Source: Dehalococcoidia bacterium UBA3254
GTDB lineage: Bacteria > Chloroflexota > Dehalococcoidia > Dehalococcoidales > UBA3254
Reading direction: 5' to 3'
Assembly (NCBI GenBank): GCA_002362735.1
Contig: DEUU01000046.1
Coordinates: forward strand, 19,166 to 29,436
Length of the DNA: 10,271 bases
This document shows positions 1 through 4,581 of this stretch, piece after piece. The number at the start of each line of letters is the position of its first letter. Positions within the stretch are counted from its first letter, which is position 1. The translations under genes were made by a program, and so were the position numbers. The notes below the pieces were generated by a model that did no database searches, was not told where the DNA came from, and saw only the letters and a program-made list of their open reading frames with translations.

Positions 1-89
1 TGACAGTGGCACTAACATAAGATCTGGTACAACTATTGGGGGCAGGCCAATTAAAAATTTAATTTGTAAGTTACTCACCCAGAAATTGT
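1..89. other. Unassigned left edge
   Basis: No gene can be assigned here. The plus strand is open in one frame from base 2 to a TAA at 110-112 (about 36 codons, with a GGRPIKN stretch), but there is no start codon or ribosome site in the window and I recognise no family. It could be the tail of a gene entering from the left or chance. It overlaps, in antisense, the end of the broken small membrane-protein gene. Confidence 0.3.
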
Positions 90-231
90 CTATGTTAAAT
101 TTGGACACTTAATAACATAAAACGCAATAGCAAGGATAGCTATAGCCAGAAGAGCAATGATAAATGTACCCCCATATTCGCCATGCCTTTCTTATCTTTT
201 TTCTTGATTCTTCAAAATCTTTTTTATTCAT
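90..231 (-). pseudogene. Small single-helix membrane protein gene, frameshifted
   Basis: The ATG at 231-229 opens a charged N-terminus (MNKKDFEESRKK). In that frame it runs only to a TAA at 109 and gives an unlikely Cys/Tyr/Ser-rich tail. In the +1 frame, from about base 191 onward, the sequence reads HGEYGGTFIIALLAIAILAI and then AFYVIKCPNLT before a TAG at 92-90, which is a convincing transmembrane helix with a short tail. Removing one A from the AAA run at 188-190 joins the two parts into a protein of about 46 residues. So this is either a recent frameshift mutation, a sequencing error in an A run, or less likely programmed shifting. It is the last gene of a minus-strand cluster, 26 bases after the 242-residue membrane protein, and its leader shares 17 bases with that gene's leader. 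No known function. Confidence 0.5.
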
Positions 232-233
232 TC

Positions 234-250
234 TTTATTCTGAGAAATAT
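234..250 (-). repeat. Leader repeat, partial copy
   Basis: Seventeen bases identical to 989-1005, just before the ATG of the broken small gene. Only the CTGAG-AAATAT end is kept, and the GCCCTATT end is missing. Identity extends nearly to the start codon, so the two genes share a translation-initiation region. Confidence 0.6.
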
Positions 251-257
251 CTGACTT

Positions 258-986
258 TTATATCGGTATTTGGGTAATTAAAAAACCTCCCGCAACTAGG
301 CTAAGAAAGTTTGCAAATACCACATAAAAACTTGTTTTCCAACGATCATATTCTTTTACGAAAACTAAAAATACTAGCATCTCAATGATTAAAACTAATA
401 TTTCCATACCTATTAGTGGAAAAATAATATAGCCTTGCAGAGGATAAAAATTTCCATTGAGCCAGATATTTAATAGTCCCTGTGTGATTAGGTTAACGAT
501 CAGAAAAATCAGCCATGACTTCAATCGCCTAAAACCAAATAAGAAAAACAACAAACCTTCAATAATGAGGGTTAAAATTACTCTGAGAGATATCAACGTT
601 ATTGACCTGGATAAAGATTTACCAGTTGTGAGGGTTTGATTTTCCAAATCCAATGTAAATAGATTGTAATAGTTTTTCCATTTGGTATCTAATGCTACTT
701 CAAAAGTATTACCCCCTGTACTAACTTGCAATTTCCAAGATTCTGGAACTCCTGTATAAACACGTGCCTGGATACTATAAACAGTAAAATAGCTTTCGTT
801 ACCCTTATCTGTTCTACTTAATTTTTTATTGAATAGGTTAATTTCAAGGTCTTTTGGTGCATTTGGAACTATGACTATTATTGATGGCGGTTCAGCTGAA
901 TTAGAGTAGATTGTATGTGTATTAGCAAAAATGAGAAGTGTTAAAACGAAAATAAATAAAAATGTCTTTATCAATTGATTTTTCAT
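258..986 (-). CDS. Hypothetical membrane protein with signal peptide and extracytoplasmic domain
   Basis: 242 residues. A hydrophobic N-terminus (residues 7-22) followed by a small-residue region reads as a signal peptide or anchor. Residues about 30-130 are hydrophilic and beta-rich, starting with an AEPPSIIVIVPNAP stretch, and would lie outside the membrane. Four hydrophobic segments follow at roughly 132-152, 158-176, 183-208 and 218-240. I believe similar proteins occur in Clostridia as uncharacterised membrane proteins, but I cannot name a domain. No catalytic motif is visible. The ATG at 986 is preceded by the repeated leader element rather than a clear ribosome site, so translation may depend on the gene upstream. 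It lies 39 bases after the Imm32-like gene and is probably cotranscribed with it. Its base composition is AT-rich compared with the middle and right parts of the window. Confidence 0.75.
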   Translation of the reverse strand: MKNQLIKTFLFIFVLTLLIFANTHTIYSNSAEPPSIIVIVPNAPKDLEINLFNKKLSRTDKGNESYFTVYSIQARVYTGVPESWKLQVSTGGNTFEVALDTKWKNYYNLFTLDLENQTLTTGKSLSRSITLISLRVILTLIIEGLLFFLFGFRRLKSWLIFLIVNLITQGLLNIWLNGNFYPLQGYIIFPLIGMEILVLIIEMLVFLVFVKEYDRWKTSFYVVFANFLSLVAGGFLITQIPI

Positions 987-994
987 TTTTTATT

Positions 995-1016
995 CTGAGA
1001 AATATTTGCCCTATTT
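995..1016 (-). repeat. Leader repeat, full copy
   Basis: CTGAG-AAATA-TTTGCCCTATT plus one T on the plus strand, identical over 22 bases to 1302-1323. It fills most of the 39-base spacer between the Imm32-like gene and the 242-residue membrane protein gene, ending 8 bases before the latter's ATG. Confidence 0.8.
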
Positions 1017-1025
1017 GTGTTATGC

Positions 1026-1283
1026 TTACTTTCTCTCAATTATTAGTTCACAAGAGCTATCTTCTAGACCATTACTATCATCAAGATGTAAATGATAACC
1101 AGAAGGAATACCAGGCTGTGCTAATGTCAATAAATGATTAGCTAATGAGATTAAACCAGCTTCATTTGCTTTAATTATGAAAGTACTATTTATTTTTTTA
1201 CATTCAATAGAATGACCGTATTCCCAGCTTAATTGTATTCCCTTATTTGGATCATAATCCTTGATTTGTATTAATTTTCCCAT
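1026..1283 (-). CDS. Imm32-like immunity protein
   Basis: 85 residues, cytoplasmic (no signal, no helix long enough to cross a membrane). The central and C-terminal pattern, EAGLISLANHLLTLAQ then GYHLHLDD and a closing SCELIIERK, matches what I recall of the Imm32 family, small proteins predicted by comparative genomics to neutralise toxins of contact-dependent or polymorphic toxin systems. That assignment is from memory of the pattern and is tentative. No toxin gene is visible within the window, so the protein would be an orphan immunity gene or have a different role. The start at 1283 follows GGAGAATAATTAAAT, a usable ribosome site. It sits between the zinc-ribbon gene (34-base spacer) and the membrane protein gene (39-base spacer), and each spacer carries the same 22-base element. 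Confidence 0.65.
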   Translation of the reverse strand: MGKLIQIKDYDPNKGIQLSWEYGHSIECKKINSTFIIKANEAGLISLANHLLTLAQPGIPSGYHLHLDDSNGLEDSSCELIIERK

Positions 1284-1301
1284 ATTTAATTATTCTCCAA
1301 A

Positions 1302-1323
1302 CTGAGAAATATTTGCCCTATTT
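1302..1323 (-). repeat. Leader repeat, full copy overlapping a stop codon
   Basis: Identical over 22 bases to 995-1016. Its end includes the AAA-TAG end of the zinc-ribbon gene, and the rest lies in the spacer before the Imm32-like gene. Confidence 0.8.
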
Positions 1324-1611
1324 CTTTCCCTTCAACAACCTATTAATTCTGGCTACCGTCCCTGTATCTTTCGTAGTAAGCGTATAATCGGCTACCTGCT
1401 CAGGAGTATCAGGTTTAATTAAACCTAGCCCTTCATCATAGACATCTTCATAACCACAAAGCGGACATGACTTGGCATCTTCTCCACCAAAATAACTTTT
1501 ATTTATTGGGATAAAAAGTCCAACAAATAGCTTCACTAATCCAATCTTACGGATGGGTTTAACCATATGTTTGCATTTTGGGCACAATGTAGTCGGTGTT
1601 AGATTAATCAT
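1318..1611 (-). CDS. Small zinc-ribbon protein, function unknown
   Basis: 97 residues. Two Cys pairs, C10-x2-C13 and C49-x2-C52 (CPKC and CPLCGYED), make a split zinc ribbon. Between them is a basic, hydrophobic stretch (about residues 18-40) rich in V, L, F and I, long enough for membrane contact but containing charges. The C-terminal part is polar and ends LLKGKK. The arrangement is typical of uncharacterised small zinc-binding proteins, and no enzyme motif is visible. It is the first gene of the minus-strand cluster. Its ATG at 1611 has only a weak AGG in front of it. The TAG stop lies inside a copy of the repeated leader element, so the element and the gene end overlap. Confidence 0.7.
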   Translation of the reverse strand: MINLTPTTLCPKCKHMVKPIRKIGLVKLFVGLFIPINKSYFGGEDAKSCPLCGYEDVYDEGLGLIKPDTPEQVADYTLTTKDTGTVARINRLLKGKK

Positions 1612-1681
1612 AGAGATTACCTAGCCTTGATGAAATATCTATTATCTATTTAACAGCAATACTTTCATTTTTTAACTTTCC

Positions 1682-1703
1682 CTGAGCTTTGTTTTGCCCT
1701 ATT
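1682..1703 (-). repeat. Leader repeat, diverged copy ahead of first gene
   Basis: CTGAG, six different bases, then TTTGCCCTATT on the plus strand. Both conserved ends of the element are kept with one extra base between them. It lies about 70 bases before the ATG of the zinc-ribbon gene, where a leader or promoter-proximal site would be. Confidence 0.55.
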
Positions 1704-1739
1704 CTATCACAAAACAATTAATTCTTATATATTAATAAA

Positions 1740-1788
1740 AATAGCGGATAAGCTAAAACCATTCCTGGTTCTAACCTGATCCGCTATT
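1740..1788 (-). terminator. Terminator-like nested hairpin
   Basis: A 10-base inverted repeat (AATAGCGGAT at 1740-1749, ATCCGCTATT at 1779-1788) encloses a second one (AACCA/TGGTT with a TTCC loop, 1757-1770). Read on the minus strand, the 3' arm runs into ATTTTTATT, a T-rich tail. It could end transcription coming from the NTF2-like gene, or act as an attenuator ahead of the zinc-ribbon gene. Confidence 0.55.
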
Positions 1789-1826
1789 CAAATTTTGAGA
1801 TTAATATAATGCCGAAAAATGATAAT

Positions 1827-1892
1827 AAAAAAGGAGCTTTTAAGCTTAAGTATAATCAAGAAAAAGGCCTTAAAATGCTGTTAATCTCCTTT
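1827..1892 (-). terminator. Probable terminator of the NTF2-like gene
   Basis: On the minus strand AAAGGAG (from 1892-1886) pairs with CTCCTTT (1836-1830), and the inner GC-a-TTTTAAG can pair with CTTAAAAG. The 3' arm continues into a run of six T followed by ATTAT. The loop is long for a simple terminator. Confidence 0.45.
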
Positions 1893-2053
1893 ATGAGATT
1901 GTCCTCTTAAAGTTTCTAACCTGGAACTAGTCTATATGTGTGATGAAACCTTATGGTTTGTAAGTTCTATACCGCTTGTATTCCCGTTATCTGGCTTCAT
2001 CTTTAGACAGGGAAATTCGATTATTCCCTAGCCTATATCAAACGGTTGAACAT

Positions 2054-2746
2054 CTATTTCTGGTTTTTCAATACCTTCAAAGAAGCATTATTTAACCCTT
2101 CAGTCGTTTCCTTCCCTGTCACAGGGTGTTTGTAGTGAAAGGGGAGAATATAACCGGATGGATATCCGGTATCAAATTTGCGGGGTAGGTCTGCTTCAAA
2201 CGGAGGATCCATCTTCTCGGAACCGATAGGTGCGATTCGTTCCGGATTGACCCAGCCTTTTCCGGGTTCTGCGGTAAATATCTTACTCCACCGCAGCTTC
2301 AAAAACTTCCATTTTCCATCTTCTTTTACATATTCGCACTCATATACCCCATTTATAAACGTCTGGGTAAAACCTCCTGCCCCAGGCAGTGCAGTAGCAC
2401 CCCAACCATACCATCGCCCCTTAGCCGTAAGCCCATTTGGGTCAACATCCACGATACCCGAAAGTTGCATTACCTGATGCAGAAACTCCGGAGATATTTT
2501 CCCATCCTGATCATGATTCCGATTAAAAAATCTCCTGATGCCATCTTTGCCAAAGAGTGTGCCCACGTTCGATTCCCAAACAACGTCTGTACTATCAGAG
2601 AAACAATCGATTAGCTCTTGTGACATCCAGTGTTCGATGTAATAGCCATAAGCTCTTTGTAGCCTTTTAATATCCTCAATGTCATGCATAACCTGGATTT
2701 GATTCTCTAGCATCTTTACCCTGGCTTCTAACTCTTCTATTGTCAC
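2054..2746 (-). CDS. NTF2/SnoaL-like fold protein
   Basis: 230 residues. Residues 1-20 form a short amphipathic helix (EELEARVKMLENQIQ). Then comes the usual opening of SnoaL-like or NTF2-like proteins (IEDIKRLQRAYGYYIEHW, about residues 22-40), followed by alternating strands containing the typical GKDGIRRFF and GKWKFLKLRWSKIF segments. The last 60 residues are an extension with Pro- and Gly-rich stretches. This fold serves isomerases, hydratases, dehydratases and ligand-binding proteins, and the reaction here cannot be deduced. The GTG start at 2746 is chosen because AGGAGG lies at its ideal distance (2753-2758). The gene is monocistronic, with a spacer of hairpins after it. The neighbouring recombinase fragment makes transfer possible, although this gene is less AT-rich than the cluster to its left. 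Confidence 0.8.
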   Translation of the reverse strand: MTIEELEARVKMLENQIQVMHDIEDIKRLQRAYGYYIEHWMSQELIDCFSDSTDVVWESNVGTLFGKDGIRRFFNRNHDQDGKISPEFLHQVMQLSGIVDVDPNGLTAKGRWYGWGATALPGAGGFTQTFINGVYECEYVKEDGKWKFLKLRWSKIFTAEPGKGWVNPERIAPIGSEKMDPPFEADLPRKFDTGYPSGYILPFHYKHPVTGKETTEGLNNASLKVLKNQK

Positions 2747-2752
2747 AATGAA

Positions 2753-2758
2753 CCTCCT
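2753..2758 (-). promoter_or_regulatory. Ribosome binding site fixing a GTG start
   Basis: AGGAGG on the minus strand, six bases before the GTG at 2746. It selects this start over any internal ATG. A weak -10 candidate (TATAAG, 2771-2776) lies just upstream, without a good -35 box. Confidence 0.75.
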
Positions 2759-2893
2759 CTAGGTTTTTAACTTATACCGTTTGTTTAAGCATTTATTTCC
2801 CTTAGTTCGTTTTAAATATTTTAACCTTAACATTAACTTCTGGCAATAGATTTAATACAAAGTAGAATAGTGATAATCTGGAATAGTTTTTAA

Positions 2894-3556
2894 TTGTTCT
2901 CGATTTTGTTTAACGAAGTACAAAAGATGCGAGCCGTTAGAACCACCAACCCATTAACTATCCGTTCTGATGCTCAAATATATTCATTATCTAGAATAAC
3001 AAAGTGTGCCGAATGCGGCAGTACGCTAAGAGTATTTAAAGGTAGAGGACGACCAAGATTAGCTTGTAATGGAAGAATAAAAAATGGGAAGTGCAGCCAA
3101 TCATCGACATGCCTAGATATTTATGAGAAGCAATTGGTAACATATCTAAGTGCTTTCCATATACCTGTAGGTTACCAAGAAAAAATTGTCGAAGCCCATA
3201 AACAATTGTATTCGGCCTATGACGTGGAAAAACAAAAGAATTCACTTAAGGCTCGATTGGAGAAACTTAAGGAATTATCCGAATGGGGACATAAAACTAA
3301 AAGTGAATATTTCTCAGAATATGCTGCCTTGGAAAGAGAACTCAAACAGCTTCCGGGGGAGCAACCTGAAAACGGCTCCCTAGCTAAATTAGCCTCTTTT
3401 CTTGGGAATATCGTGAAAGCTTGGGAAGACAGCATGCCAGAACAAAGGAATCGACTCTTGAAATGTCTCTTTGAGGTAATTTGGATAAAAGATAAAAGAA
3501 TAATAGCAGTCACTCCAAGACCAGAGTATAAGCCCTTCTTTGATTTGAATTATTAG
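2894..3556 (+). pseudogene. Large serine recombinase, C-terminal fragment
   Basis: 220 residues are open from a TTG at 2894, but a full protein of this class has about 450-550. What is present is the linker after the recombinase domain (FNEVQKMR), the zinc-ribbon domain with C38-x2-C41-x16-C58-x8-C67, a coiled coil (about 108-155), and the usual C-terminal region with PEQRNRLLKCLFEVIW. The resolvase catalytic domain with its active serine is absent, and a TAA stands immediately before the TTG in the same frame. No ribosome site precedes the TTG, so the fragment is probably not translated as an active enzyme. It is read toward the 3' end of tRNA-Asp, ending 27 bases from it. This looks like the remnant of an integrated element whose other part has been deleted. 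It could in principle be a stand-alone DNA-binding derivative. Confidence 0.8.
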
Positions 3557-3583
3557 GACATGTCACAGTATGTATTGCAGATG

Positions 3584-3657
3584 CGACCCCAGCGGGATTT
3601 GAACCCGCGATCTCCACCGTGACAGGGTGGCATGTTAGACCGCTACACCATGGGGCC
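3584..3657 (-). tRNA. trnD: tRNA-Asp (anticodon GTC)
   Basis: A complete 74-base cloverleaf on the minus strand. The acceptor stem GGCCCCA pairs with TGGGGTC (one G-T pair) and is followed by discriminator G. The anticodon stem CCACC/GGTGG holds the loop CTGTCAC with anticodon GTC. The T arm GCGGG-TTCAAAT-CCCGC is perfect. The CCA end is not encoded: GCAT follows, so it must be added by the nucleotidyltransferase. G34 in a GUN anticodon is the position exchanged for queuosine, and the queuosine gene queH lies immediately upstream. It has its own predicted promoter (3699-3727). The recombinase remnant abuts its 3' side, the usual side for integration into tRNA genes, but I see no duplicated tRNA end in the window. 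Confidence 0.97.
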
Positions 3658-3671
3658 ATGTGGATAAATGA

Positions 3672-3690
3672 GGGCTACATCGCGTAGCCC
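3672..3690 (-). other. Hairpin in the tRNA-Asp 5' leader
   Basis: GGGCTAC and GTAGCCC form a perfect 7-base stem with a 5-base loop. It lies between the predicted tRNA promoter and the mature tRNA 5' end, so it would be the first structure in the precursor. There is no T run on the minus strand, so it is a poor intrinsic terminator for queH, though it may protect a queH 3' end. Confidence 0.55.
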
Positions 3691-3698
3691 AATTAAGA

Positions 3699-3727
3699 AG
3701 TGTATCAAGGACTACCCTCTGTGTCAA
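3699..3727 (-). promoter_or_regulatory. Predicted promoter of tRNA-Asp
   Basis: On the minus strand, TTGACA (3727-3722) and TACACT (3704-3699) are separated by 17 bases, close to the housekeeping sigma consensus. It starts five bases after the queH stop codon, so the tRNA can be made independently of queH. Confidence 0.65.
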
Positions 3728-3732
3728 GTTAT

Positions 3733-4254
3733 CTAACGTAGACTATAGATGCATCCGCAATAGTGCTGGCGGTATAAGCCCCATTTCGAGGAGAGTTCGC
3801 TGGCACGTTTAAATCCATCCTTTTTTTTAAAATCACGATTGAGAAATTTTTCTCCGGCGATCTCCTGCCCGATTCTGGTAATGAGTTCTCCAGGTTTGTT
3901 CGATCCCATTGTCAGGGTACTCGTAAAAACATCGGAACCAGTTTTAAGCATAAATTGATAAGTGCTTTCCAATCGCATTCTGAAACAGACCAAACAGCGT
4001 TTCCCGCCTTCTGGTTCTTTTTCCAGAGACGCAATTATTTTATACCAGTCATCGGGAATATAGGGACCTTCGGTCAATGGAAAACCCAATTCTTGAGCCA
4101 CCTTGTTCGTGTTAGCCAGCCGGCGCTGGTATTCTTCTTCAGGATGAATATTCGGGTTAAAGAAAAACCCCTGGACTTGATGGCCTTCCTGAATTAACCT
4201 CTCAGCCGCACCGGCGGCACAGACTGCACAGCAGATATGTAAGGCAACTTTCAT
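3733..4254 (-). CDS. queH: Epoxyqueuosine reductase QueH
   Basis: 173 residues from the ATG at 4254. QueH reduces epoxyqueuosine to queuosine in tRNA wobble position 34, replacing the unrelated cobalamin-dependent QueG. The family's cysteine signatures are present: HICCAVC (C8, C9, C12), CLVC (C87, C90) and YCGC (C166, C168). These bind an iron-sulfur cluster and an adjacent iron in characterised members. Other family blocks are FFNPNIHP-x3-YQRR (31-45), FTSTLTMGSNKP (110-121) and LYRQHYCGC (160-168). The open frame extends upstream to 4485, but the shorter start is right: the family begins at the HxCC block, GGAGAT lies at a usable distance, and the extension covers the divergent promoter region. 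It is cytoplasmic. The neighbouring tRNA-Asp is one of the four tRNAs that carry queuosine. Confidence 0.92.
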   Translation of the reverse strand: MKVALHICCAVCAAGAAERLIQEGHQVQGFFFNPNIHPEEEYQRRLANTNKVAQELGFPLTEGPYIPDDWYKIIASLEKEPEGGKRCLVCFRMRLESTYQFMLKTGSDVFTSTLTMGSNKPGELITRIGQEIAGEKFLNRDFKKKDGFKRASELSSKWGLYRQHYCGCIYSLR

Positions 4255-4280
4255 TATTTTTTTGATCTCCGCTAGCTCAG

Positions 4281-4309
4281 ATTTTATCTTACTTTTCGAT
4301 CCGTTACAA
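4281..4309 (-). promoter_or_regulatory. Predicted queH promoter
   Basis: On the minus strand, TTGTAA (4309-4304) and TAAAAT (4286-4281) are spaced by 17 bases, about 27 bases before the queH start codon. It is a moderate match to the housekeeping consensus. Confidence 0.5.
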
Positions 4310-4373
4310 TTATCAGGGCGGTACTCGAAGAGCCCGGGCATAAATGTTAAAATTAGATTCGATCGATTGTAAA

Positions 4374-4379
4374 TATAAT
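4374..4379 (+). promoter_or_regulatory. Candidate -10 box for the CQLGCF gene
   Basis: A perfect TATAAT lies 24 bases before the ATG at 4404. No good -35 box is found at 16-18 bases (AATTAG at 17), so the assignment is weak. Confidence 0.35.
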
Positions 4380-4403
4380 AAATTTGATTAGAAGGACTGA
4401 AAT

Positions 4404-4577
4404 ATGAACAATGACCTGGAGAAAAAGATACTGGACTCTCTGGTAGATGGTAAGCTGCCTTGTGCGAAAGCCTTTCAAATTGCAAAAGAATTAAAAGTGA
4501 CGCCGAAAGAGGTTGGAGAGGCGTGTAACCAGATTCATATAAAGGTCCGTACTTGCCAGTTAGGGTGTTTCCCGTAA
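4404..4577 (+). CDS. Small cysteine-motif protein ending CQLGCFP
   Basis: 57 residues: an acidic/basic N-terminal helix (NDLEKKILDSLVDG), a LPCAKAFQIAKELKV segment, TPKEVGEACNQI resembling the second and third helices of a helix-turn-helix, then IKVRTCQLGCFP. Cysteines are C20, C41, C51 and C55. I recall similar 55-70 residue proteins with a conserved CQLGCF tail in anaerobic Firmicutes and Chloroflexota, apparently a winged-helix-like fold, without a known role. The ATG at 4404 follows AGAAGGACTGAAAT, a good ribosome site. It is divergent from queH, and its stop lies 4 bases from the 3' end of the convergent PLP enzyme gene. The paired cysteines could bind metal or act in redox sensing, but that is inference. 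Confidence 0.78.
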   Translation: MNNDLEKKILDSLVDGKLPCAKAFQIAKELKVTPKEVGEACNQIHIKVRTCQLGCFP

Positions 4578-4581
4578 AACT

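Larger units (their letters stand above)
1612..2053. other. Non-coding structured spacer
   Basis: No supported gene on either strand across about 440 AT-rich bases. It holds a hairpin (AGGGAA/TTCCCT, 2009-2029) just after the NTF2-like gene, AAACC-TTAT-GGTTT near 1946-1959, two terminator-like structures for minus-strand transcripts (1827-1892 and 1740-1788), and the diverged leader repeat at 1682-1703. I could not match it to a known riboswitch or T-box. Confidence 0.6.

Noticed and set aside
457..639. Plus-strand frame of 60 codons inside the membrane protein gene
   Set aside because: Antisense to predicted membrane helices, with no initiation signals.
2116..2130. TGTCACAGGGTG near 2116 resembling the tRNA-Asp anticodon arm (GTGACAGGGTGG)
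   Set aside because: About nine matching bases inside the NTF2-like coding sequence; too short and in the wrong part of the tRNA to be an attachment duplicate.
3217..3513. Minus-strand frame of 98 codons over the recombinase fragment
   Set aside because: It is a shadow of the recombinase zinc-ribbon and coiled-coil frame, with no ribosome site or recognisable motif.
4255..4485. N-terminal extension of queH to 250 residues
   Set aside because: The family starts at the HxCC block, a ribosome site precedes the ATG at 4254, and the extension covers the divergent promoters and the start of the CQLGCF gene.
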